The notes under the pieces are model-generated. The model ran no database searches. It was not told the origin of the DNA and was given only the letters and a program-made list of their open reading frames with translations. A stretch of DNA of 64,000 bases, taken from the NCBI RefSeq assembly GCF_016859285.1, contig NC_053418.1, forward strand, positions 5,936,521 through 6,000,520, in the 5' to 3' direction. Positions 25,394-37,152 of this stretch are shown here, one piece after another; position 1 is the stretch's first letter, and the number at the start of each line of letters is the position of its first letter. The stretch is from Xiphias gladius (Eukaryota; Chordata; Actinopteri; Istiophoriformes; Xiphiidae). The position numbers and the translations under genes were made by a program.

Positions 25394-25592
25394 TGGTGAG
25401 TCTTAGAGGCGCACCGGTAACAGCCAAAACAGCTGTTTCCCCGTGCGCTTCCAGTCTTTGTGCTAAGCTAAGCTAATCGCACCTCAGTTGTAGATCGTTC
25501 GCACACAGACATGAGAATGATGGCGGTCTTCATGTATAACTCTCACCAGGAGAGTGAATAAGCATATTTCCTAAAATTTCAAACTATGCCTT
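25394..25592 (+). repeat. single arm of the 'gctaagctaagcta' teleost repeat
   Basis: Reads 'gtgagtcttagaggcgc', 'agctgtttccccgtgcgctt', 'gctaagctaagctaa', 'cacacagacatgagaatga' and 'gcatatttcctaaaatt'. This matches the right arm of the palindromic element at 28794-29146 and the reverse complement of the arm at 40330-40500. Confidence 0.75.
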
Positions 25593-27040
25593 TAAGTCTG
25601 AATTCTGTATGCAGGTCTTGATATCCTTTTATAAAAAAAAATCTTAAGACACCTTTGTTTAGGTAAGTTTTCACGATTGTATTCTGTATATCCTGCAGTA
25701 GTTATACAGACCAAACCCTCAGCTTTATTCAGAGACAATCAAACTACATGACAGGCCTCCACTTCATTTCTTTCTCACTTTTTTTCTTCCTTTTTCTTTT
25801 CCGTTTTCTTCTCCTTATTTATGACAGCGCTGTAGTTGCATGAGAAGTAATGCGTAATTCCATCGTGTACTAGCGTATGAAATCAGACCTTGTGACAGCA
25901 CAGCACATTTGCACTGTGTTAACACCCTGGAAGAGGAAAACATCTCTCCCCTCCAAGTTTACCCGACTCCTGTGTGTTATGAAAAAGCAAGTACATAAGG
26001 TCACCACAAGAGGGCGGTGACACCCGCACGTACGCTTCCTGGCAGTTTGGCGGGTAAAATGTACTTCCAAATCCTGGCCACAGACAATTATATTTCCAAC
26101 AAAAATAAACCATTCCCGCCTGGAATGCTGCAGCAAAACCATCTCTCTGTCTCTATCTTTTTCCAGACACAGAGCCCTGCAGCTCAGAGCCCCGCGCTCC
26201 ACTGTTTGAGATTATTTGTCAAATGGCAGTAAAACAGTCCCCTGTTTTAACAGGGTTTCCTCCCCTCGGCAGCCGTCGTAAATCCGCCTCGGCCCGTACG
26301 CTTCTCTTGCTGGAGTTTTACGTCTTTGTGTATTAAAGTTCCACTCCTGTTACTCACAACGTTATGTTTGACCTAAAGAAAAAAAAACAAAACTCAAATA
26401 GCGGAGTTAGAGAAGGAAAGAGTTGATGAGATGAGATGAGATGGAGGAGAAAACATAATGAGCAGTGGGGGTGGGGTGATCTTGCTGCGGCTGACTCTTC
26501 AGTCTGTATGTGGGGATGCATACCATATGTGTTCACAATCAGCACATTTCAGCTTACATCACGCGGTTCCTGCCAAAAAAAAAAAGGGGATGTTGTTATT
26601 ATTATTCTGCTGACAAAGGGGAGAATGCTATCATTTATAACTAGAGGGTTATGGAACAGGGAAGTAGACGAAAACATTTACAAAATTTGCACTGAGCAAC
26701 TTTTTCCATGAGGAGTGTTTTTTGCAAATTGCAACACTTGCAGCTGGCAAAGGATCAAACGCTGAAAACACCTCACTGTTAGCCTGCCTCCTTCAGAGAG
26801 CCTGTTATAAAGACACACACACTTCCTGTTTCTTCAAAACGCCGGATGCTGCCTACAGGCCAGCAGGACATTAGCTTGTGCGTCCGCTCTCGTATGATGT
26901 GCACAGTCATTTGTGAGAAAGTATACCTGGATCTCATATCTAGTTCTCTGTGCCTTATAGAGTGGAAATGTATTTGATTATTTAGGGAAGAGCAGGGTTG
27001 ACGAATAAAAATATTAGTTTTAGCGTTAACAGTTATCTCT

Positions 27041-27077
<37 letters not shown>
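27041..27077. repeat. (GT)n microsatellite
   Basis: About 37 bases of GT dinucleotides with one interruption near the start. Confidence 0.97.
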
Positions 27078-27078
<1 letters not shown>

Positions 27079-27728
27079 CTATCTGTCTGGAGCCTCGGGG
27101 CACCTGGAGGGAAGCCTGCTGCCTGTCTGCCTGCTGTGCTCCAGTCTGCTCATAAAGAAGAGAGGCAGCATCGAAGGGAGCGAGGGCCACGTTGAAGGCA
27201 TTCAACCCATCATTCACTAAGAATACAATGCTAATGAGTGTGCTCTACTGTACGCTGTACAGTGAGTAGACATAACCTCCTGGAGGTTCAGGCTCAAGTT
27301 GTGAAACATTATTTCTCCTACTTGGCAATTTGTTTATCCAGCACAAAACTTAGAGTAACATCAGATTATGTTTCAAAACAAAACAAAACAAAAACAGGAA
27401 GAAAAAAGCTAGTTTCTGTTTTTATTGTATTCCCATAAGGACCACTTATACATAGTTAATTTACTTTTTGAGAACTCTATAAATCGTCGATCTGCAGCAT
27501 TTATTTGTCATGATGCCGATTTTTTCACTTTGACCCTTAAAAAAGGGACAACTTATAGGTTAAACTTCCTTCATTTTGATCTCAACTACACACCTGCAAA
27601 GTTTCGGGACTGTATCTTGCCCTTTTGTGACAAACTGTGTCCACAGACAGACCGACAAAGTACTCAAACCCACTTCTGTGGTGGTTTCCACTACAGTAGG
27701 TGTCTCCAGGACCACATTTTGCCACTAT

Positions 27729-27730
<2 letters not shown>

Positions 27731-27760
<30 letters not shown>
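27731..27760. repeat. (CA)n microsatellite
   Basis: Thirty bases of CA dinucleotides. Confidence 0.97.
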
Positions 27761-27762
<2 letters not shown>

Positions 27763-27974
27763 TTCACAAGGTGACAACAATGCCAGCCACGCTGTCGCAG
27801 CTGGTAATTAGGCAATAAAAAAAAGGGGCATGGAGTGAAATGTCTCTACGTGACAGTAAGTCTGGCAAATTTACAGCTCATGGAGTAAACGAGAACGTCA
27901 CTGAGTTTGATTTAGCCTGTGGTTAGCTTGAACCTACGACCTAAAAAAAAACGCGGCTCCAGTTTTCCCCACAG

Positions 27975-28049
27975 AAGGAGGCCGCGGAAGGCCGTGCGAC
28001 GCTGCTGGCCTTGGCGGACAATCTGTGTCGCACAGGCATCGATGACGCG
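27975..28049 (+). CDS. candidate orphan internal exon, unassigned
   Basis: A GC-rich 75-base block stands out from its AT-rich surroundings. It follows ttttccccacag and precedes GTAGGT, both good splice signals. It is open in phase 0, reading KEAAEGRATLLALAD then NLCRTGIDDA. I do not recognise it. The minus strand is also open over this block (TYRVIDACATQIVRQ), so strand and coding status are uncertain. No neighbouring exon that would join it was found. Confidence 0.3.
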
Positions 28050-28329
28050 GTAGGTTTGCTGCCAGTGACTTCGTTCGCAGTGGCTTTGTTATGTTGATTG
28101 TGAGGGTGAGAAAGGACTGCTACTCTTTACTTTTTTTATTATGGTCTATTCAGTCAGAGTTTGTGGGACAGTACATGACACAGAATTTGACACACTCTTC
28201 TTGGTGAACGGAAAGTGACGTGGTACATTGGTTTATGTGCACTACTGACGTACAATTTTGAGGGATCCTCTACCTTTAGAATTTAAATTTTATACCACTT
28301 TATAGTTCCACCATAAGCCCTGTGATAGA

Positions 28330-28450
28330 CGGTCAGCCCTGTGATAGGCTGCTGACTTGTCTAGGGTGTACCCTGTCTCCCACCCAATGTCAGCTGGGAT
28401 TGGCTCCCGTCCCCCCTGCGACCCTCACAGGATAAGTGTATGGAAGGGAT
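28330..28450 (+). repeat. teleost interspersed repeat fragment
   Basis: Contains 'ccctgtgataggctgctgac', 'gtctagggtgtaccctgtct', 'atgtcagctgggattggctc' and 'cctgcgaccctcacaggat', word order I know from a very frequent fish interspersed repeat. Family name not certain. Confidence 0.65.
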
Positions 28451-28793
28451 ATTCATGTACTTCTACCATACGATATTAAACGTTCTTACAACAGGAAAAT
28501 ATTGTATTTTTACACCACTATATTCATTTAACTTCTGTATTTATAAATGACTTTACATATTAAAATTTTTTATGCAAAACATTATGTTCATTTTGTGATG
28601 CGTTATTACACCACTACCCAACAGTATATATAAAGTAGGCTATTTTTAAAATGAGCTCCACCTCAACCGGCTACAACAATCATTACTTCAGAAACTTTCA
28701 ATACATTTTGCCTACAATACTATTTTACTTAGGTAAAAATTTTAGTGCAGGATAGAGAATTTTTACTCTGTCGCATTACTCCTACCTAAATCA

Positions 28794-29146
28794 GTAGTTT
28801 GACATTTTGGGAATATACACCTACACGTTTGCTTGTTGAGAGTTTGATGAGAAGATTCATATGAGAGCAACAGGTATTGACTGTGCCCGTCCAATAAAAA
28901 GTCCCACACATAAAACCCCCTGTAAAACTGTGAATTGTCATTTTTATACTTATACTTACTTAAGCTTTGGAGGTGCCGATTTTGCTACCATTGCACTGGC
29001 TGGCTGCTTTCCCCTGTTTCCAGTCGTCATGCTAAGCTAAGCTACCGGGCTGCTGGCTCCAGCTTCTTATATATTGGAGTATCAGTCTTCTCTTCTAACC
29101 CTCAGCAACAAAGCAAATACTTGTAACTCCCAAAATGTTAAACTAT
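28794..29146. repeat. palindromic MITE-like element with long inverted arms
   Basis: The left end starts 'tagtttgacattttgggaat' and the right end, reverse-complemented, starts 'tagtttaacattttgggagt'. Both continue with matching 'ttgctt', 'ttgagagttt/ctgagggtta' and 'gagaagattc/gagaagactg' blocks. The right half carries 'gctaagctaagcta'. This makes it a two-armed copy of the family seen singly at 25394 and 40330. No coding capacity; a non-autonomous element is the simplest reading. Confidence 0.75.
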
Positions 29147-29859
29147 TCCTTTCAATAAACGATCTGAGTCCGGCTTCCGTCGCTCCATACAATGGTGAAT
29201 TTCACATCATGCCAGCAGTTGGCACCGACTCAACAGCCCAGTAATCATACCTGATTGTGGTATTACTGTCTAAGTGATAAACTACTCCTGCCGTAGGCTG
29301 AAATAACACTATAGTGGCTGAGCTTGAACTGAGCTCACTGATCTCTTGAACCAGAGGAAGTTTTTGCTTTTCTTTCGCTCTCCTCATTCCTAGCCTTGCC
29401 ACCTTCAGGACAGGTTAGGGGACTTGCCATGTAAGCATTCTTTTCATGAAAACTGTATTTTGATGGAAATTTTCATCCACAGGGATGAAGGGATAAAGCT
29501 TTAACATTGTTGTTGCTAAACACCATCTGGCTCATTAGAATGGATGATGAGAAACTGGCTGCCTCAGCGATGATAGTGACTACTTATGAAAAGAGCAAAA
29601 CAAACAAACAACAACAACAACAATGAAACACATTCAACTGCAGAAACTCAAAACTCCAATGACGGAAAATGCTAAAGGAGGGACCTCATATTACTTGCAA
29701 CAGTGTCTGATTGACAAATTATCTGTCAAACCAGGATTTCGTGGATTATCAACTCTGGGTTTTTGGATGTAATCGTTAAAAACTGCATTTGTGAGAAAGG
29801 TTCGACATTTCTACTGTGGTGATGAATAAGGTGAAGAAATCGACACGTGCTGTCGTTTC

Positions 29860-30090
29860 GGGCAGCCTGGCCACTGGTTAAGTACCCCCTCGGTCTACCA
29901 ATCTGGGTTCAGGCGCGTGGATGAAATACAGTCACCCTGCTGAAGTGTCCTTGCGCAAATCATTGATCCCCCCCCCACTCTCTGGGGTGCTGCTCTGTAG
30001 CTGACCCTGACCTCTGACCTCCCTTGAAGGGGGGGGGGGTCAAAAGAGAATTTCCCCGTGAAGGTCAAATAAGTATCATACTGCTGAAGC
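29860..30090 (+). repeat. tRNA-type SINE copy with G-run
   Basis: Reads 'ggtctaccaatctgggttca', 'caccctgctgaagtgtcctt', 'gcgcaaatcattga', 'tgaccctgacctctgacctc', 'gaatttccccgtgaaggtca' and 'taagtatcat', the order of a common teleost SINE. It includes two homopolymer runs (C at 29969-29977, G at 30030-30039). Confidence 0.75.
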
Positions 30091-31239
30091 AATAACAAAC
30101 ACCACGCTCTTTGTCTTCTGCAGTGACACGCCAGAGTCACGACTGTGTCCACAATTTAGCAACAAGAGCACCTTTTCAGTCATAAAGCAGTGACAGCCTG
30201 GTGCAATGGGCAAGATATGTGGGTCAAGCAGGGATAATTTCAATGACGCAGACCTCAGTGTTTACATATTTAAATGGGGAACGGGATGAGGTGATAGATA
30301 GGCCTGGTAGTGACATCATGGTGGATGCGGTAGATGGTTTTGGCGAGGAGGTGGTAAGGGGGCGAGAGTGGTGGGATCCGTCCAAAGGGATTTGGACTGA
30401 TGGGTGTCCAGTTGCTGGCCACATCAGAGGAGCCGGGGAGCGAGCAGACAGCAGCCGCTGCTCCCCTCCCTCTAATCTGTGCCTGGGTAATCAGAAACAC
30501 ATGGCTCCCCATAATGGCTTCAGTGTTGTCCTGTGAAGTAGAGCAGGGCTGTGAGGGTCATGTACACACCAGCACACAGCCACAGGGATGGTAAATATAC
30601 AGCCAACACTTCCCTACACATGCCAGTGCACTGCACCCGCATACAGTAAATGTATCCTGGCATTTCATATACAAGTGAAAGCAACTTCTCTGCCTTTTTT
30701 TAGGCTGTTATCAAAGTGTGTCTAACCAAATAAGCCATGGATTAGAGGGGTGTGAATAAACTTGAATCTTTGACTCTAAAGCAAATCGGATGCAGTTTGT
30801 AATACGGGGGAATGGCCCTGCAGGTGAGTAATTCTGCATCGACATGTGTTTCTGTAACTGGCTTTGGCAAAAGATTGAAGTGAAAGTTTACATCTCAAAC
30901 AACAAAGCTGATGTAAGCTACAGTTGGTCGGTCACAGACAGGACTGATTGTCGGGACAGTTGGGGTTCAGTGCATAAAAACATAAGCCATCTGCTTATTT
31001 TCCTTGGGTTTGGGCAGACGGATTCGGTCTTGTGATCATTTTCCATCCCAATATCTGGAGTAATGCGGCAGCTCTCGCTCCCTCTCTCCGCTGCTCCAGG
31101 TTAGAGCGAGTGAGTAGCAGAGAGGGAAAAAAAACAACTTTGGGTCAGCCTGTGGAATTATGTGAAAGCTGAAACCTCAAGCCACATTATGAAGTCTGAA
31201 GTCCCACTTTACTGCACAGATAGCGGATGGATGGGTGTG

Positions 31240-31376
31240 TGAGGGAATAAAGGACAGGGGGAGGGGCGAAGGAGGAAGGAGTGAATGAGGGAGAAGGAAA
31301 ATAGGCTACAGAGAAAAAGCACCAGAGAAGGAGAGAGGGTTTGAAAAGAGAGAAAGAAAAAGAAAGGAAAAAAAGA
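31240..31376 (+). repeat. purine-rich tract
   Basis: About 135 bases of nearly pure G/A on the plus strand (gagggagaaggaaaa, gagagaaagaaaaagaaagg), broken by a few pyrimidines. Low-complexity DNA able in principle to form triplex structures. Confidence 0.75.
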
Positions 31377-33584
31377 TCATCTGACTGATCTGCTTTCTGT
31401 TAGCCATCCAAATCTTCTCCCCTAATACACTCGTTCCATAGAATTATGCTGACAAAGGGGGAAAAATTCAGGGCAATTTGAAGTCCCAGACGACTGTTTG
31501 CACACCCCTCCATGTGAAAGAAAAGGGGGGGAAAAAAAAGAAAAATCTCCATCTGGATCGAGACAGCGACTGTGGCTTAATTACATTTCTGGCTATTCAT
31601 ATTCATTTGTATTTCCACATTTACAGAACTAGTGACTAATGACAACTCTATTTATGTGTCTTCCAGAAGCTCTGTGTCCTAACACTGCCATAATAATGAT
31701 GCCCCAGTCTGGCTCAAAGTAGTTTGAGGTGTCATAGACCCAGCTAAGTGGGTTGAACTAAAGTAAACACTAGTTTTCAGTCTCATACACTGACTTTAAG
31801 AACAATACTGATAAGTTCATCCATCCCAAACAGAGACTTCCTCAGTTTCAGCTCTTTTGACCTAATTTCAGCGAGTCACCAGCTTGTCTGAGCATCTGTT
31901 TGGGAGGTCGGCTTGTGTAGTTGCTCTTCATTTGTGCATTAAGAGCGGCCTAATTTAAGCTCAGTGCTACTGCAAGGGAGCTTCAGGTCTATTATAATGA
32001 CAGTCTTAAATCGCAGAGTGACTAGATGTCACTGGAAATCTATAAACACACATTTGATGCTTGCACTTCCCCCTTCTTCTGGTTGTGCACTGACCTCAGT
32101 TCTCGGTGGTTTTGGCTCAAGAAAAGCACCAGCTCGATTTCCAGTAAATGTCATTTCATAGTTCCTGCATTTCCACAGGGCTGAGAAACAACATTTAACG
32201 TGTAAGGAGGACTGCAATTAGACAGTGTTTCTCGCAGACAGCGCGTCGACAGGGATAACAGATGAAAACGGCATTTTCAGATCTCCTCTGGCCGTGTCTG
32301 ATGCAATGTAAAAGCCAGGGAAACGACTGCGTTTTTAGGAAATCGGGCTGCAACAGACACACATTTATGTCAGAGAGTGAAACAGTCGGCCCTTTTGAAC
32401 AATAGAAGAAAAAAAGCTACTTCAGTTGTATATGTCGAGACCTCAGACTCTGTTACATTGAGGTTTTCCAATAAAATAACTTTCGAAGATCACAAACACT
32501 AGCGGCATTTCAACCACAAGTTTTCAAAACAAATAAAGGGATTAGTATCGAGAAGTCTTTCTATAACCACATGGAATCTTGCCTGTTGTTTCTGGGACAT
32601 ATATATGCATGTATGCTAATGGAAGTCGCTTTCCACTGAAAGCCACTTCCAACTTCAAGATTACAACTCAAATGGAGTAAAGCTTAATCCATTATCCTGA
32701 ACTTACATGGGCATCGAACAAACTGCTCGACTCAGTCCATGGTAGAATTAATAATTTCAGCCCCTTTTAAGTGTAATTTGACTCCACTTTCTTTCTGCTT
32801 TGCATTGCAGAAAATATTTGTCTTTTTCCCCCTCACTCATAAATTTCTTTCTTCCCCTCCTTGCAGGGACTGAAATGGCTACCAGATGTGGTTCCAATCT
32901 TTTCCCGTTGCCATGGAAACACAGGGACTGGAATAGGTTTTCTGAGTCCAGGGCTTTTGGCTGACTCATAGGGCCTGAGTTTTAAAGCCTCGCTGTTTCT
33001 ATAGACTTGGCACTTTGATGGCGCCTCAGCTCCAAGTCATGTTTAGACTGGCAGCAGACATGTCATTGAACCCCATTCCCACACTCCTAACCCTGACTTT
33101 TTGACCACGCTTTGCGCTATCCTGTATAGTCGCTCCTTTGTTTTCTTTTGTGCTGCAACGCCAAAGCGAATTTATGTTTCACACGTCAACCTTCAATACC
33201 CGGTCAATAAAACGAGTAAAATATTACTCTTAGCCACCTGCAGAGGGGATATCAAAAGGCAAAGTTCCATAATCATACACAGGCCTCTCCCATTTAACTC
33301 CATTCAAGAGCAGCGAGCGTAGAAATCCGTCACAAGTCATACACATGCTCAATCGGCACAGTTTATCCTGAAATCCTGCGCAGTGGTTACACGCAATGCA
33401 CATCTCCAAGCTGTGTCTTTCCCACAACATGTCAGGGATGAAAAGTCAGAGAACATGTGTTGGTATGCTCAGCTGAGAATCTTCTCCATCTGTGAGACGA
33501 GGATGGGCAGATGGAGGCAGTTTTGTCAGCATTCCTCTCCGTCCCGGTACTGAATCTAGCCACTCTGTGATGTTGTACACAGTG

Positions 33585-33665
33585 GCTCTTTGAGGTTCAA
33601 CGCTAACATCAACATGCTATCATGCTCACAATGACAGTCCTAACCTAGTGCTATGTAAAAGGTTT
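33585..33665 (+). repeat. teleost interspersed repeat fragment
   Basis: Contains 'gaggttcaacgctaacatca', 'acatgctatcatgctcacaa' and 'tgacagtcctaacctagtg', resembling a frequent fish repeat built from 'gctaacatgctaacatgc' words. Short and diverged. Confidence 0.45.
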
Positions 33666-36430
33666 GATGTCAACCGTCTCAGTTTATCAATTTGTCAAAA
33701 ATCCCTAAGTGGTCAACATTAAGAAAAGGCTACAACAAAGTAGGTATGAGTCTGTGATGAGTTCCAAAGCGGATCCAAACTTAAGTTCTAGAGCAATAAT
33801 AAAACTTATCACATCATTATACACATGTATGTACTAGGTAAAACACAATGTCAAAAGAGTAGAATCCAAAACAAAGCTGCCTTGTCTTCTGGTTCCAATT
33901 ACCCCTCACATGACCTATCCATCCATCCTTACATCCATCCATTCATCCTCCTTCATTGCCTTGCGGCCCAGCCCTGGCTATATCACTCCTCTCCCCGCCA
34001 AAAGAGGACACATATGCAGCGCGTGATTTACTCCTTAGCACAGAGTTTCCAATGTTTTTCCCCCTATGAAAGGAGTTCTTGTCCCCCCTATCCTGAAGGA
34101 GCCAAATCAACAGTCCCCTGGTTCCCCCAGGCTCTTTGAAGAACCGCTGTGACTGAAGAACTCTGTAGGACTCCTGCCTCGTCCTCGGGACTCAGCAGCC
34201 CAGTAGCCCAGAATCACAGGAAAAGGTCAAATATCAGTCAACATTTGGATGAATCTCTTTAGAGAATACAACAGGAGATTTATGTGGTGTATTACTCAAT
34301 ATATCTCTTTTCCCCTTATTGTTGCTCTAGTTGACGGTACACTGGAATAAGACACTGGGAGAAGAAGCCAACAAGAGTTTATGACCCCATGAGAACGCAG
34401 GGGGTCTTAGTGAATTAGTATATAATGGCTGTCATTGTGAATCGATTAAATAAGGACCGATTTTTAAGTTCTGGTTGGACTAGAGCTACATGTATTGCTT
34501 TTTTATTCCAAAGAAGTAAATGAGGAAACACCAATTTAATGACCATACACAAATGAAAATCAAAGTTGCTAAAAACAAACCACAAAAGACAAAATACTGT
34601 ATACCTTAGGCCTACAGTTGGTAACGTTTTTGCAGCTTTTCAGGCCCATCTTTACAAAACTGCACTGTAAGCCTATAGAAATAGGCATGGGCCAGTCAGG
34701 TAAAAATTGCCACTTCATAATTACACAATGTTATAGTTTTAAGTATATGCAATTGTTTCAACAGTGGTATCATAGTTGTATTGTACAATCCTTTCTGTAT
34801 GAGTTATTTTTTTATGTAAGGAAATAATAACAACTGGAGGGAACAAGACAAGAAGATTACAGATTTCCTGTGCAGCTATTAATGCCATATAATTACACTC
34901 TGCATCATGCAGTTAAGTGTTACACAAACAATAACATCAACAGAGGACAATTACAAAGCCAATGTAAACTTTACAGGAGGAAAGTACTCATACTGTAGGT
35001 TTGCTTCAAAGCCCAGAATAAGCGACATACCAAAAAAAAAAAAAAAAAAAAAAGCAAATACAACATGAAAGCCAGTTCATTGACACCAAGGAAAACAGAA
35101 GAACTAAAAAGGTCATATAAGCACAGCTTACAAAGATAATAAAAAAGTACACAAAGTATACAAGTAGAAAATGTTGAAAAAATAACCAAAGAAATGTGTT
35201 GTACCTTGATAAAAAAACATAAAACCAAGACAATTTTTCAAATCAGCTGTGAATGTAAAATATTCTTCAGCCCAAAACATACCAATGAACATTAACTTGC
35301 TGCATACTTTAATCTATCATCCCCTGTTCAAAGCTCATGTTTTAAGTGCTACTTTCAAAATAGCTATCCACCAGTAACTTAAAAAAAGCTTTGTCCGCTT
35401 GACAAACTAAATTAGTCCAGTTTAAGTAGCCTGCCCCACCACCTTGTTTGGTTGACTTATTTTAGGATAAACACTTGAAATAAAAGTTGGCAGCAACATT
35501 TAGGCTAACAAAACGTCTTTTGCTTAAACTGATCCACAGTTGAGGCACATTTTAACACTCGAGGCACGGTACCATTTAGTCTTATAGTCTTACCCTATGA
35601 ACAACAATGAAATTAAAGCACCTTGTTCAGCATGGATCTACAAGCTTAAGAAAATATGATCCTTAATGGACAAAACATCTTTGACAAGATTTCTTTTTTT
35701 TTTTTCAAACAATATCCTGATGGCATAAACAACTCATGTAAAATGATATTGACCTAGTTTCTCAACTAAACTGAAAGAGCAAATAAAGACACATGGCACA
35801 AGGCAGTAATAGGATCTGTAGAGTACACTACTAACAGCCACTACTTTAACAAAACTATCTATTCCGTCTGATTTTCAGGATGATATTGTCCTGCGGTATG
35901 TTTTCTTAACTACAGCGTAGAGAAACTGCAGATGTTGCTGTAATACAGAGGAACTAAGTGAGTTTAAAGTGATTTATAAGCATGACATAAAGTGAGGACA
36001 TAGGATAGCTTGGCGTTTCATTTTTTGGTTTAGTGGTTTAGCTGACTGAATAAAACATACAGTAAGAGCACATTCTGGTGATTTGGTGTTAGCCAAAGAA
36101 AGAGGTTCTAAATAGCCCATTTTGCAGAAAGATCAAAAGGCTTGTTTATGCCTCAACAAACTATCTGACAGAGTTGGACAAACGAGAGCTAAGACTTTAA
36201 ATCCAAAAATGTTATATTTCTGTTTGGAAGAGCCTTGAACGCAAAAATAAAGCTCAGGAATTAAAGATGACTCACAAGTGTGGAAAACGATTAGGTCCTT
36301 AATGTAACATAACTTATGCACTTTGGGGCGTCAGATTTAGTCGATTAAAGAAAAACATTTCTAATAACATGGGGTAGCAACCTGAAACGTGCTCTAGTAG
36401 CAACAAGTGGGAAGAAATTAAAAAATGTGC

Positions 36431-36436
36431 TTTATT
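36431..36436 (-). promoter_or_regulatory. candidate poly(A) signal of scarf2
   Basis: AATAAA on the minus strand, about 720 bases beyond the scarf2 stop codon. It is the clearest hexamer I saw in that interval. Confidence 0.45.
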
Positions 36437-37152
36437 TGCTAAAGGCAAAGTTCTCCAACAAATCACACTGAAACTGCAAAAGTGTTGCTCTTAATTGCCA
36501 ATATTTTAAGTAGACCCTCTTCGGCGAAGAATAGTCTTGACATCAAAAATGAGGATTATATCTAACTTATATCTAACTGTATTTGTGCATGTTGTTGCAT
36601 TGAAATGAGGAAAACAAACAAACAAAAACAAATAGCTTGCAATCCTCAGAGGATCCAAATGTTGTTATGTTTAGTACCTTCAGTACCTGTGGAGAGTGTA
36701 CATAAAAATAGCTATTTTTTTCTGACATCTGCATAGCAAATTACAGTTATGCAACCTCAAAAGCAATTCATATATAAATATAGTGGTGGACATACTGCAG
36801 AGGAATAGAGATGAATGAACTATGGATTATGTCTGAGCGCCACTGTTCTCATAGTTGTGTCCAGCTTAGCCACAGGTTGTGGTGGGAGACTGATACTTAG
36901 TTGTAACACAAAAAAAGATTCTTGAAATGTAATACAATGGTGTATAGAGGTCATTATAATACAACTCACCAATATGCCCTTGATTTAAAAGCATTTCTCA
37001 CTCTTGACTGGTCCTGAAGTCACAGCACACTCACACAGGAAAATGTTTTAAATTCCTTGACTGATAAACTATGTGATTCACCTTCCAACAAATCCGTTTT
37101 AGTCTTTTTGAAATCCATCACAAACTTTGTGCAATTAGTCTTTAAGAAACAC
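36437..37152 (-). other. probable scarf2 3' UTR
   Basis: AT-rich, without open frames of note, directly following the scarf2 stop. The extent is inferred from the AATAAA at 36431-36436; the UTR could run further left. Confidence 0.5.

Larger units (their letters stand above)
24615..27974. other. intergenic stretch upstream of selenoe
   Basis: The first few hundred bases should hold the selenoe promoter and 5' UTR, though no TATA box or CpG-rich patch stands out. Beyond it are repeats, A-rich runs and one weak exon-like block on the minus strand (27104-27216). Nothing else coding is supported. Confidence 0.5.
30091..36430. other. non-coding intergenic stretch
   Basis: No exon with both good splice signals and protein-like content was found. 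It holds purine-rich runs, a repeat fragment and poly-A tracts (one at 35031-35053). Two blocks of even composition, about 30280-30540 and 30990-31100, might be conserved non-coding DNA, but this cannot be tested here. Confidence 0.5.

Noticed and set aside
35006-35233. Hydrophobic ORFs resembling membrane proteins
   Set aside because: Arise from a poly-A/poly-T tract read as Phe and from AT-rich codons; no splice context and no family match.
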